From Ruegeria arenilitoris (GTDB lineage Bacteria; Pseudomonadota; Alphaproteobacteria; Rhodobacterales; Rhodobacteraceae), in the NCBI RefSeq assembly GCF_013032445.1, contig NZ_WQCA01000007.1:186001-250000 (forward strand): a stretch of DNA of 64,000 bases. The letters are read 5' to 3'. Numbering within the stretch: the stretch's first letter is position 1; every line of letters starts with the position of its first letter. The notes under the pieces are model-generated. The model saw nothing but the letters and a program-made list of their open reading frames with translations. It was not told where the DNA came from and ran no database searches. A program made the translations under genes and the position numbers. This document shows, one piece after another, positions 1 to 7,758 of the stretch.

Positions 1-2
1 GG

Positions 3-500
3 TACATTGCTAAATACACCATCAACCCGGCGATTGCGCATGGCCTCAGCCACCAAATCGGCAGTATCGAGGAAGGCAAACGCGCCGATCTGGTGCTATG
101 GAATCCAGCCTTTTTTGGGGTGAAGCCCGAGATGGTCTTGCTGGGCGGCACCATTGCCTGTGCCCAGATGGGCGACCCCAACGCCTCGATCCCGACACCT
201 CAGCCGGTTTACAGCCGTCCAATGTTCGGGGCCTATGGCCGCTCGGTCGAGAATTCGGCGATCACTTTTGTTTCCGAGGCCGCCCAAGCTGAAGGGATCG
301 GTGATACACTCGGGTTGGCAAAGCAAACCGTCGCCGTACAAAACACACGCAACATCGGAAAGCGCGATCTGCTGCTGAACGACGCGACCCCCCATGTCGA
401 GGTTGACCCCGAAACCTATGAAGTCCGCGCCGATGGTGAATTGCTGACCTGCCAACCCGCCGAAGTGCTGCCGATGGCGCAACGCTATTTCATGTTCTGA
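3..500 (+). CDS. ureC: Urease subunit alpha, C-terminal part (cut by window start)
   Basis: This is the last 165 codons of the catalytic nickel subunit of urease, which hydrolyses urea to ammonia and carbamate in the cytoplasm. The frame is open from the window edge and ends in TGA. Recognisable features are the amidohydrolase-type stretch INPAIAHGL followed by [14 protein letters not shown], the segment [20 protein letters not shown], and the typical urease ending MAQRYFMF. Active-site residues further upstream are outside the window. It is followed after 17 bp by ureE, then ureF and ureG, the usual order of a urease operon. Confidence 0.97.
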   Translation, partial: YIAKYTINPAIAHGLSHQIGSIEEGKRADLVLWNPAFFGVKPEMVLLGGTIACAQMGDPNASIPTPQPVYSRPMFGAYGRSVENSAITFVSEAAQAEGIGDTLGLAKQTVAVQNTRNIGKRDLLLNDATPHVEVDPETYEVRADGELLTCQPAEVLPMAQRYFMF

Positions 501-517
501 GATTACAGGAGGCCCCG

Positions 518-970
518 ATGACGACCGCGATCAAAACCGCCCGTATCTATCACGACCACCACCACTCACAGGCCCATGCACAGGTTTCGCTGGACTATGA
601 CGGGCGGTTCTTGCGCCGCAAAATGCTGGCGACCGATGACGGAGAGGCATTTCTGGTCGATCTGGCGCAAACCAAATCGCTGGACCATGGCGGCGTGCTG
701 GTTCTGGAAGACGGGCGCGCGGTCGAGATTGTCGCCGCCCCTGAAGACCTGTTGGAAGTGACCGGAGACAACTTGCTGCGGCTGGCCTGGCATATCGGCA
801 ACCGCCACACCCCCTGCCAGATCGAGGCTAACCGACTGCTGATCCAGCACGACCACGTCATCCGCGACATGCTGGTGAAGCTCGGTGCGGACATCCGGGA
901 AACCGTCGAACCCTTCACCCCCGAAGGGGGCGCATATGGCCACGGCAGGACCCATGGCCACGCCCACTGA
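518..970 (+). CDS. ureE: Urease accessory protein UreE (nickel chaperone)
   Basis: UreE delivers nickel to the urease apoprotein. The 150-residue protein has the two-domain UreE pattern, with LRLAWHIGNRHTPCQIE near residues 87-103, where the conserved metal-binding histidine lies. It ends in a histidine-rich tail ([10 protein letters not shown]), a common extra nickel-binding feature. A second histidine cluster (YHDHHHSQAHAH-like) is near the N-terminus. A good ribosome site (AGGAGG) lies just before the ATG. Its end overlaps the start of ureF, which suggests translational coupling. Confidence 0.96.
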   Translation: MTTAIKTARIYHDHHHSQAHAQVSLDYDGRFLRRKMLATDDGEAFLVDLAQTKSLDHGGVLVLEDGRAVEIVAAPEDLLEVTGDNLLRLAWHIGNRHTPCQIEANRLLIQHDHVIRDMLVKLGADIRETVEPFTPEGGAYGHGRTHGHAH

Positions 971-1607
971 CGCAGATATCCTGACCCTGACGCAATGGCT
1001 TTCCCCCGCTTACCCGGTGGGCGGTTTCGCCTATTCGCACGGGCTTGAATGGTCCATCGAAAGCGGCGCTGTCGCCAATATTACCAACACCAGCGATTGG
1101 ATCAGGGATGTGGTCCAACATGGATCAGGGCGCAATGACTGCGTGTTTTTGGCCGCGGCCTATCGGGCTGGCACGTCTGATACTCTGGTAGAAATCGACC
1201 GAAATGCACGGGCGTTTTCCGCCTCGGCTGAACGGCTCATGGAAACCCGCCTGCTGGGCGAGGCGTTTTGCAGCGTGACCTCTGACGTCTGGGCGGTGGA
1301 GATGGGCAACCTGACCTACCCGGTTGCCATCGGCCATGCCGCAGCCGTCCGGGACCTGCCACTTGGCCTGACGGCACAGATGTATCTTCAGGCCTTCATG
1401 GCCAATCTGGTGGCCTGCGCGACGCGGCTGGTGCCGCTGGGCCAGACTGATGGGCAACGTCTGATCCGTGATCTGACGCCCCTCTGCCAGCGGGTCGCAA
1501 ACGAAGCGATAGAAACCGGATTGGACGACCTAGGGTCAACTGCATTCCTGTCCGACATCGCGTCAATGAAACACGAATCTCAATATTCAAGGATGTTCCG
1601 AACATGA
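936..1607 (+). CDS. ureF: Urease accessory protein UreF
   Basis: UreF acts with UreG and UreD in GTP-dependent nickel insertion into urease. The family signature near the N-terminus is clear ([19 protein letters not shown]), and the protein ends in an SRMFRT-like tail typical of UreF. The ATG at 936 is preferred because a G-rich ribosome site lies just upstream; an ATG at 954 is an alternative that would shorten it by six residues. It overlaps the end of ureE by 35 bp and the start of ureG by 4 bp. Confidence 0.93.
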   Translation: MATAGPMATPTDADILTLTQWLSPAYPVGGFAYSHGLEWSIESGAVANITNTSDWIRDVVQHGSGRNDCVFLAAAYRAGTSDTLVEIDRNARAFSASAERLMETRLLGEAFCSVTSDVWAVEMGNLTYPVAIGHAAAVRDLPLGLTAQMYLQAFMANLVACATRLVPLGQTDGQRLIRDLTPLCQRVANEAIETGLDDLGSTAFLSDIASMKHESQYSRMFRT

Positions 1608-2245
1608 GCAGTATGAACGGCCCTTTGCGCGTGGGCATCGGTGGCCCGGTAGGCGCAGGCAAAACCACTCTGACCGCCGCCCTGTCCGAGGCGCTGCGCG
1701 ACAAGGTCTCAGTCGGCGTGATCACCAATGACATCTATACCCGCGAGGACGCCGAAGCCCTGATGCGAATGCAGATTCTGCCGCAGGACCGGATCATCGG
1801 CGTGGAAACCGGTGGCTGCCCGCATACAGCCATTCGCGAGGACGCGTCGATCAACCTGGCGGCTGTGGCCGAGATGCAGGCCCGCCATCCGGATGTAGAG
1901 TTAGTGCTGATCGAAAGCGGCGGTGACAACTTGTCGGCTACGTTCAGCCCGGAACTGGCGGATGTCACACTCTACGTGATCGACGTGGCCGCAGGCGAAG
2001 AAATCCCTCGCAAGGGCGGTCCGGCCATCACGAAATCTGATGTGTTGATCATTAACAAGACCGACCTGGCCCCCCATGTCGGCGCCTCGCTTGAGGTGAT
2101 GGACAGAGACGCCACCCGGATGCGCAACGGGCGACCATTCGTGTTCTCGTCCCTGCGGCAGCGGCAAGGAGTCGACGACATCGTGGCCCTTCTTACGCAA
2201 ATTGGTGGGTTGAGCATTCCGCCGATAAAAAAGACCGCCACCTGA
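1604..2245 (+). CDS. ureG: Urease accessory GTPase UreG
   Basis: UreG is the SIMIBI-class GTPase that powers nickel insertion. The P-loop is [11 protein letters not shown] near residue 13. The nickel and dimer motif around [16 protein letters not shown] (the CPH motif) and the NKTDLA guanine-recognition motif are all present. The length of 213 residues is normal for the family. It starts inside the last codons of ureF (ATGA overlap) and is the last urease gene in this window; no clear hairpin terminator follows. Confidence 0.97.
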   Translation: MSSMNGPLRVGIGGPVGAGKTTLTAALSEALRDKVSVGVITNDIYTREDAEALMRMQILPQDRIIGVETGGCPHTAIREDASINLAAVAEMQARHPDVELVLIESGGDNLSATFSPELADVTLYVIDVAAGEEIPRKGGPAITKSDVLIINKTDLAPHVGASLEVMDRDATRMRNGRPFVFSSLRQRQGVDDIVALLTQIGGLSIPPIKKTAT

Positions 2246-2663
2246 TAAACACACCCCTACTGCTTCGTTTCTGCCCTGTCGCTGGTGTGCTTCACGGCCT
2301 CAGCTAATCGCGGCGAGTACACGCGGTCTTTACTGGCAGGTTGGAGAACGACGGCACGTCTTCAGCGATACGTCCCGTAACCAAGGGCGAAGTACATGCT
2401 TGGGAACAGAGCCGCTCGTTTTTCATATAAAAGTGGGGCCCTTCTACTTTACACGACGGGTCCCCAAAGGAACTCGACCACCACTAAACGACAGTAAAAA
2501 TATGTGCCTCCCTACAGGATCACGGTGACAAAGCTGTTGTTCTGCCCCTTGCCCTTATGCCTCACCTGAAGCAAACTTACATTCGAATGAAGGATGTCTG
2601 TTTCTTCGCTGGGTTTGTCGGCAAACGGAACATCGCTGTTCCATGCGTTGGGAGAAGTGTATT
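2246..2663. other. Noncoding stretch after the urease operon
   Basis: This 418 bp stretch holds no reading frame I would support. Around 2430-2465 there is an imperfect inverted repeat (TGGGGCCC against GGGTCCCCA) that could be a weak terminator for the urease operon, but it has no T tract. The promoter of the following DUF2189 gene must lie here; I cannot place it with confidence. Confidence 0.5.
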
Positions 2664-3482
2664 ATGACACCCAAGACAGCAGGTTCGATACCGCCGGACA
2701 ATCTGTCACCGCAGCAACCGGCAACACTCAAGGTCAACAAGGTGACAGCGGGTGATATCACCGCATCGTTGAAGGCAGGGTTTTCCGACTTTCTGGCTCG
2801 ACCTTTCATGAGTGGCTTCTTCGGTCTGTTTTATGCTGTTTTTGGCATCCTGTTTGTTTGGAGCCTGGTCTGGCTCGGCAAGATCTGGATGATCATACCG
2901 GCCATTGTTGGCTTTCCATTGGTCGCACCTTTCGCAGCCGCAGGGCTTTATGAAATGTCCCGCCGGCTACAGAAAGGAGAGAGTTTCGGGTGGTCTGAAA
3001 TCCTCAGTGTCATGGCCAATCAACGCAAGCGGGAAATGGGATGGATGGCCTTCGTCACCTTGTTCATTTTCTGGGTATGGATTTATCAGGTTCGCCTTTG
3101 GCTGGCGATCATCCTGCAGAATGCATCCTTCTCGAATTTTGATGGGTTTTTGAACACAGTTTTCTTTACACCGCAGGGTTGGACCTTCCTGGCTGTTGGC
3201 ACCTGCGTAGGTGCATTTCTTTCGGCTGTCTTGTTCACGGTGACCGTCGTCGCCATGCCTATGCTGCTAGACCGGGAGACCAATTTCGTTTCTGCCATGT
3301 TGACGTCCATCCGTGTCGTCACGGAAAACCCGGTGGTCATGCTGACTTGGGCGGCGATCATTTCGGTCACCATGCTGCTGTCGATGATTCCGGCGTTCCT
3401 GGGTTTGATCTTTACCCTGCCGATCCTTGGCCACGCTACATGGCATCTCTACCAGCGGGCCGTGCCGCCAGCCGAGGGTTAA
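2664..3482 (+). CDS. DUF2189 family integral membrane protein
   Basis: This 272-residue protein has a polar N-terminus followed by about six hydrophobic segments, as in the alphaproteobacterial DUF2189 family, whose function is unknown. The family-like pattern is visible in the stretch ending GLYEMSRRLQKGE and in the conserved hydrophobic end ILGHATWHLYQRAV. The ATG at 2664 is chosen over the upstream in-frame start because GGGAGAAG lies at ribosome-site distance. It is the last chromosomal gene before the integrated element. Confidence 0.85.
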   Translation: MTPKTAGSIPPDNLSPQQPATLKVNKVTAGDITASLKAGFSDFLARPFMSGFFGLFYAVFGILFVWSLVWLGKIWMIIPAIVGFPLVAPFAAAGLYEMSRRLQKGESFGWSEILSVMANQRKREMGWMAFVTLFIFWVWIYQVRLWLAIILQNASFSNFDGFLNTVFFTPQGWTFLAVGTCVGAFLSAVLFTVTVVAMPMLLDRETNFVSAMLTSIRVVTENPVVMLTWAAIISVTMLLSMIPAFLGLIFTLPILGHATWHLYQRAVPPAEG

Positions 3483-3546
3483 CTTATACACCCGTCACTT
3501 TGAGCATCTGTCTGCAATTTTCGTCCGCAGGCGGCCTGTCAGATAG

Positions 3547-3608
3547 ATCGCCAGACCCCTTCTGAGGGTTTTCCGTTTGGAGACTTGGTTTTTGGGGTCT
3601 TTGGCTAA
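3547..3608 (-). pseudogene. Relic of the N-terminus of a tyrosine integrase
   Basis: The reverse strand encodes LAKDPKNQVSKRKTLRRGLAI, which closely matches the first 21 residues of the island integrase (SKDSKNQISKQKPLRRGLAI). The start codon is TTA here instead of the TTG of the intact gene, and homology stops abruptly after the GLAI segment. The similarity continues through the spacer into the tRNA-derived repeat at 3704. This is a scar of an earlier related element that used the same tRNA. Confidence 0.75.
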
Positions 3609-3703
3609 GGTCAACCCGCGAAAGGAGTGTGTAACTGTGCATAACTTTTGCGGCGGAAAGTTCGAACGCTTAAAACTCAAAATAAATTAATAGATTCATT
3701 GAA

Positions 3704-3754
3704 TTAGTGGTGCCCGGGGGCGGAATCGAACCACCGACACGAGGATTTTCAATC
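3704..3754. repeat. Left attachment repeat (3' part of tRNA-Phe)
   Basis: These 51 bases are identical to 22891-22941, which covers the 3' part of the intact tRNA-Phe, from the anticodon stem to the CCA end, plus four bases beyond it. Identity ends sharply at 3755, where the tRNA sequence would continue. This is the expected product of integrase-mediated insertion into the 3' end of a tRNA gene. Confidence 0.92.
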
Positions 3755-3908
3755 AAGTTACCAAACGTGATTTCAAAGGGTTACAACAAAGTTCATCACT
3801 TCGTGTATAACTTTTGAAAATCAGAGGGCAGGTTGAGTTTAAGATATTGAAAAAAATATAAAAATTGTTGCGAAGAAGGTTGCAGCCAGTGACTAAGATG
3901 TTTGGCTG

Positions 3909-4511
3909 TCACTTCCAAAGACTCCACCAAGGATGTGGACTATGGTTTCTTAGGTGTAACTGCCCCGTACTTTTAGTCTCCGTGAAGTAATCCGCAGCCA
4001 AAGTGAGCTGTTTGCCAGCTGTCACCCCCAATATTGCAAGCCCTCGATACTTGACTCCGGGGTTTTTCGCACCCTCCTTCCGTTCGTTCTCAAACACGTA
4101 GTAAATTCGGTCGCGATTTACGTTGGCATCGCGATCCGCTTGGGCGGAAAGGGTCTTCGAGACTGACTCTTCACTATCAAGGATCAAACTCACGTAAAAC
4201 GGAGATTGATTTATGGTTAGCGTGATCGGACGTTCACCTTGGCCATTTTTTCCATCGTAAGAAAGTGTCCCCTCCCAGACGCCCCCCAGATAGGGAAAAA
4301 TGGATGATTGCACTTGAGGCACCCAACGCCACGCTAGGTAGAGCACCAATGGCAAACCAGTTGTCCCATAAGACACCAACTTCATAATCCACATGAAATC
4401 GTTTACGACGCTATTGCCGAAGACGCCCCAATATACCATCAGCATGACCAGTGACATCGCGCCTGCAACCAAGACAATGAATAGAATTTTGAAAGGTAAA
4501 AGGTGAAGCAT
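3909..4511 (-). CDS. Cap15-like effector: two transmembrane helices plus beta-barrel domain
   Basis: This 200-residue protein has two N-terminal hydrophobic helices (about residues 8-30 and 42-62) followed by a soluble beta-rich domain. The domain carries YLGGVWEGTL, then ITLTINQSPFYVSL, YRGLAIL and a late YFTETKSTGQLHL stretch. This order matches the SMODS-associated 2TM beta-strand-rich (Cap15) family, whose studied members are CBASS effectors that damage the inner membrane after sensing a cyclic nucleotide. No CD-NTase gene is visible nearby; instead a DAC-like domain gene is divergently adjacent. The start is fixed within four codons by an upstream in-frame stop. The family call rests on remembered motif patterns, not on a search. 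Confidence 0.75.
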   Translation of the reverse strand: MLHLLPFKILFIVLVAGAMSLVMLMVYWGVFGNSVVNDFMWIMKLVSYGTTGLPLVLYLAWRWVPQVQSSIFPYLGGVWEGTLSYDGKNGQGERPITLTINQSPFYVSLILDSEESVSKTLSAQADRDANVNRDRIYYVFENERKEGAKNPGVKYRGLAILGVTAGKQLTLAADYFTETKSTGQLHLRNHSPHPWWSLWK

Positions 4512-4974
4512 GGGTGATACTCAAGACTACGGTGCAGAGAACAATCTCGATCAACTTATGCTGGCTACCGTCAAGGGACGCCAGTCCCACTCAACTCTAA
4601 TAGTATGTTTTTTTACTGGTGAAGCTCCACTTCCACATTGTGCTGCTATGTCGAGGGTGCCAGCACCACCTGTTGGTTCAAGACTGACAATCGATTTCCC
4701 GAAGCAAATCGACGCAGCAATAAAGCTGAACCCGTCCATCCACGATGGTGCGGTTATTGTTGGCAGAAACTGCCCCACGGACACCTACACAATCCGAGGT
4801 TGGTCATACCGTCTTTTTCCGCCCTCCCATAAGGCGCCTGAGGAGCCTAACCGAGGCTCAGCTTTTAACAGCGGGCTTTCAATGTCGTTAGTTGAGGGGG
4901 TCGATGCGATCTATCTGTCGTCAATCCAAGGCGTCAGTAAGTTTGTACGGGGAATTCACACCCCACTAGGGTAA
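4510..4974 (+). CDS. Diadenylate-cyclase-like (DisA-N) domain protein without RHR motif; possible nucleotide sensor
   Basis: This 154-residue protein looks like a lone DisA-N (DAC) domain. It has an early strand RQSHSTLIV, then IHDGAVIV near residues 77-84, which matches the conserved DGA motif of diadenylate cyclases. It ends in an EGVDAIYLSSIQGVSKFVRG stretch like the end of DAC domains. Where active enzymes have RHR it reads NRGSAFNS, so catalysis is unlikely. Comparative genomics has proposed inactive DAC-like domains as nucleotide sensors in defence systems. The start codon overlaps that of the Cap15-like gene on the other strand (CATG). An AGGTGA ribosome site supports this start. Confidence 0.6.
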   Translation: MGDTQDYGAENNLDQLMLATVKGRQSHSTLIVCFFTGEAPLPHCAAMSRVPAPPVGSRLTIDFPKQIDAAIKLNPSIHDGAVIVGRNCPTDTYTIRGWSYRLFPPSHKAPEEPNRGSAFNSGLSMSLVEGVDAIYLSSIQGVSKFVRGIHTPLG

Positions 4975-5487
4975 CTAGCAAGTAGATTTCTTATTCTCGT
5001 GTTCGCTGAGTGAGACGCATCGCACCGGCTCACAATACGCTGACTTGAAATACGCCTCATTACAAAAAATGGGCAAATCACTGGTTAAGTTACGACGTCA
5101 GTTCATCAAGGTCACGAACTCCAACTCTGAAACTGCCGCCGACGAATTTTCAAGTCTTTTCCACGAAGACACTGGAAGCCGCTGCTGTAGTGCACCTAAT
5201 TTGGTAAATGGCAATCTCTCAACCTTTCTCGACTGCCACATGGACAACGAGCGTGCCCCTTTCTCTTAGGTTGGGACAAGACAGCTAGCCGTTGCTGTCC
5301 GGTCCCTTTTCATCGAATGGGTTCAAAGTGGCTTGGTAATCGGATCACCCGGAAGGATAGGAAACCGACCTACCTGCCCGCCAAATAGACAAGCTATTCG
5401 TGGCGGATCATACCGCCAATGGACAAAATAGAGCAGCCGTGCTCATTACCGCACTGTGATCATTTTTCCTAATCAGAGGCCAGAGTA
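4975..5487. other. Gene-poor stretch containing an integrase relic
   Basis: Apart from the integrase-like fragment at 5281-5385 I see no supportable gene here. A 74-codon open frame at 5045-5269 has no recognisable pattern and is left out. The region looks like decayed mobile-element sequence between the Cap15-like/DAC-like pair and the HEPN-like gene. Confidence 0.5.
5281..5385 (-). pseudogene. Fragment of a tyrosine integrase gene
   Basis: About 65 bases starting at 5281 align with 21899-21963 of the intact integrase gene at roughly 80 percent identity by eye, including the exact run CATCGAATGGGTTCA. In protein terms this is the HAILNPFDEKGPDRNGYV region. Weaker similarity continues to about 5385. 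No open integrase frame remains, so this is the relic of a second related integrase inside the island. Confidence 0.6.
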
Positions 5488-6021
5488 TTGGGTGAACCGA
5501 ATTTGACTGTAGAAAATTACCTTGAACGCGATAGCCGACTTGACGGTTGGTCAGTTCACGGTCTCGGAGCGTTTTCTCACCCGACTGATGCTTGGGTACA
5601 AATGTTTTTATCCATTAAACCTTCTGAGGCACTCCCTGCGTATTTGCAGGACATGTTCGACAGAGCACAGGGCAGCATGGTTTACGGTTGCTTCTACTAC
5701 CCGCTCTTCACACTTGGCATTGAAGAACTCTTTCGGTTTTCCGAAAGTGCACTGCGCGAAGCGGTGAAAGAAACCGGTGCCCTAAAGTCAGTACAGAAAA
5801 TGAAGTATGCCCCACTGATTGATTGGGCGCACGACAATGACCTCCTCACAGATAGTATGCACGGAAGGTGGCATGCTGGACGCTCCCTCAGGAACTCAAC
5901 AAGCCATAAAGACTCTTCGCTACTGCTAGGCCCCAACGATGCCGCAGGACTGCTTTCAACCACCGCAGAACTTACAGACACCTTGTTCCGAGTTGTCAGA
6001 GAAACATCCGAGACACCGTAG
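5488..6021 (+). CDS. HEPN-like hypothetical protein
   Basis: This 177-residue, mostly helical protein has no family I recognise with certainty. Its most telling feature is LRNSTSHKD near residue 137, an R-N-x3-H motif like the catalytic motif of HEPN ribonucleases, in the expected place before the last helix. A leucine- and phenylalanine-rich segment (YYPLFTLGIEELFRF) precedes it. The start is a TTG with AGAGG upstream, so the true start is uncertain. It stands alone, followed by a T-rich hairpin terminator. An RNase toxin or abortive-infection role is inference only. Confidence 0.6.
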   Translation: MGEPNLTVENYLERDSRLDGWSVHGLGAFSHPTDAWVQMFLSIKPSEALPAYLQDMFDRAQGSMVYGCFYYPLFTLGIEELFRFSESALREAVKETGALKSVQKMKYAPLIDWAHDNDLLTDSMHGRWHAGRSLRNSTSHKDSSLLLGPNDAAGLLSTTAELTDTLFRVVRETSETP

Positions 6022-6360
6022 CGGGGCCGCCAAACTGGTTACTTCATTCCCCACATATGCCTCGGCCTGTTAAGAATCTTAGGGCAGCGGTCATCCATTG
6101 TGCCAAACCGCCCTCAAGGAAAGCCGGAACATGATCGCCAGCCAACGTCTCAGCCAATGAAGGGTCCTACATCCAGTAACGGACGGCATTCGCAGCTATC
6201 TTGGCTAGCGGCGATTGAATGAACTGCAGTGTGAGTCACTCAGCAATGAGTGGCTTTTTTTCTACCCTTTCACCCGGCCACAATTTTTGTCTTGTGACCA
6301 CATGATAAACGTAGCAACTTCATGCTGATTTTTTCGTTCAACAATAATGAGGTAGATCAA
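6022..6360. other. Noncoding stretch before the YegP-like gene
   Basis: No gene is supported here. It contains the terminator-like hairpin at 6234-6261 and, towards its end, the leader of the YegP-like gene with an ATGAGGTAGATCAA stretch that supplies the ribosome site. Confidence 0.5.
6234..6261 (+). terminator. Rho-independent terminator
   Basis: The stem AGTCACTC pairs with GAGTGGCT (one G-T pair) around a six-base loop and is followed at once by a run of seven or more T. It lies about 210 bp after the HEPN-like gene and would end its transcript before the YegP-like gene. Confidence 0.6.
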
Positions 6361-6693
6361 ATGGCTGGAAAATTTGAACTCTACGAAGATAAGGCCGGTG
6401 AGTATCGGTTTCGGCTGAAGGCCGGAAATGGCGAAATCATCTTGGCCAGCGAAGGTTATGTTCAAAAGGCCAGTGCTGAAAACGGTGTCGCATCGGTAAA
6501 AACGAATGCACCGAATGACGACAGGTACGAACGTAAGGAAACCAAGTCCGGTGGGCACATGTTCAACCTGAAGGCCAGCAACGGTCAGGTCATCGGCACC
6601 AGCGAAAGCTACACCACCGCATCTGGACGGGACAACGGAATTGAATCTGTTAAGCGGAATGCCCCCGATGCACGGGTTGAAGACCTGACCTGA
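6361..6693 (+). CDS. YegP/DUF1508 family protein
   Basis: This 110-residue protein contains two copies of the DUF1508 repeat: GKFELYEDKAGEYRFRLKAG with ASEGY, and later KETKSGGHMFNLKAS with GTSESY. Each repeat ends in a similar NGxxSVKxNAP segment. This is the YegP architecture, small soluble proteins of unknown function often found on mobile elements and linked loosely to stress or excision. The ATG at 6361 is chosen over one at 6322 because AGGTAGATCAA precedes it and because the repeat begins there. Confidence 0.88.
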   Translation: MAGKFELYEDKAGEYRFRLKAGNGEIILASEGYVQKASAENGVASVKTNAPNDDRYERKETKSGGHMFNLKASNGQVIGTSESYTTASGRDNGIESVKRNAPDARVEDLT

Positions 6694-6735
6694 CGAGACC
6701 TGATCATAAGTCTCAAGCGCTTTTCAAATCTGAAT

Positions 6736-6775
6736 GACAAAGCCGTGTCTGAGTTTTCTCAGCCACGGCTTTGTC
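6736..6775 (+). terminator. Strong hairpin after the YegP-like gene
   Basis: A perfect 12 bp inverted repeat (GACAAAGCCGTG and CACGGCTTTGTC) encloses a second small stem, CTGAG-TTTT-CTCAG. The structure lies 40 bp after the stop codon. The T run after the stem is weak (GGGTTTT a few bases later), so it may be a terminator or an RNA-stabilising hairpin. Confidence 0.6.
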
Positions 6776-6925
6776 CAGTGGGTTTTAACGGCTACGCATC
6801 AAAACAACTATTGAGCTATGGCGCAGTGACACAATTGCGAAAACAAACCCAATCACCTTATGCTAAGCATCCAATGCCCTTAAGCTGCGCTTACATTTTG
6901 CGAAAATATTATAGAGAATCAGATC

Positions 6926-7756
6926 GTGAGCAGCCTTACAGACATCGAAAAACGATACTTAGAACGCTTACTTGAGATGGGAAGTGGGTATGTCTTGGAC
7001 TATTCCGACGCGACCTTTGGAGCATTTTTTAACAAGTTCCGCATCGATATCCATGGGCAAAAGTACCAAACCTACGGCACCTCGAAGGCTAAGAAGATGA
7101 GGGCTTTTTGGGAGCAAGAGCCGGACCCAATCGTCGGAAAGGTTCTGTCGGAGATGTTGGACTCGTATATCGCAACCTGCGAGCTTGGCGGAACCGAAAT
7201 CGACAAGCCCGTCCTTGAGAAAGGCCGCGCCGTTGTTGATCGTCTCCTAGGAAAGAAAGCGAAATCGACGAATGCGCCTACCGAGAGCAGCTTTCTCGAC
7301 ACTGAGTTCACCATTCCGAACATTGGGAAGCTGCCTGTCGATGCGCCTGTCGTACCTGTCATCGAGAAGCGTCTCATAGAGGCCCGAATTGCCTTGAAGG
7401 CCGGTGCAAACCTGTCAGTGATTTTCCTCTGCGGGAGCGTCTTGGAAGCCGTGTTGCTAGGCGCAGCGCAGAAGCACCCTGCGAAATTCAACAATTCGAA
7501 GGCCAGTCCAACAAATAGCGCTGGCAGCGTGAAGAAGTTCCATGAATGGAGCCTTGCGCAGTTTATCGACGTTGCGTGTGAGATCGGCTTGCTCAAACCC
7601 GATGTGAAAAAATTCGGGCACGGCCTTCGCGACTTTCGCAATTTCATACACCCGTATCAGCAGCTCGCGACTGGTTTCACACCAGATCAGCACACCGCCA
7701 AAGTCTGCTTTCAGGTCTTGAAAGCGGCCTTGGCAGACGTAGCAGGAGAGCGCTGA
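6926..7756 (+). CDS. HEPN-like protein with abortive-infection-type N-terminus
   Basis: This 276-residue protein has two parts. Residues 1-85 (EKRYLERLLEMGSGYVLDYS, later RAFWEQEPDPIVGKVL) match a module I recall from many uncharacterised proteins of defence islands, possibly the AbiJ N-terminal type. The C-terminal part is helical and carries FGHGLRDFRNFIHPYQQ, an R-N-x2-H motif like HEPN nucleases. The start is GTG after AGAGAATC. Its stop is 2 bp before the next ATG, so the two genes form a coupled pair. The link to phage defence is inferred from motifs and location. Confidence 0.6.
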   Translation: MSSLTDIEKRYLERLLEMGSGYVLDYSDATFGAFFNKFRIDIHGQKYQTYGTSKAKKMRAFWEQEPDPIVGKVLSEMLDSYIATCELGGTEIDKPVLEKGRAVVDRLLGKKAKSTNAPTESSFLDTEFTIPNIGKLPVDAPVVPVIEKRLIEARIALKAGANLSVIFLCGSVLEAVLLGAAQKHPAKFNNSKASPTNSAGSVKKFHEWSLAQFIDVACEIGLLKPDVKKFGHGLRDFRNFIHPYQQLATGFTPDQHTAKVCFQVLKAALADVAGER

Positions 7757-7758
7757 CG

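Noticed and set aside
5045..5269. A 74-codon frame that might be a small gene
   Set aside because: No ribosome site, no recognisable pattern, and it lies in a region with integrase relics.
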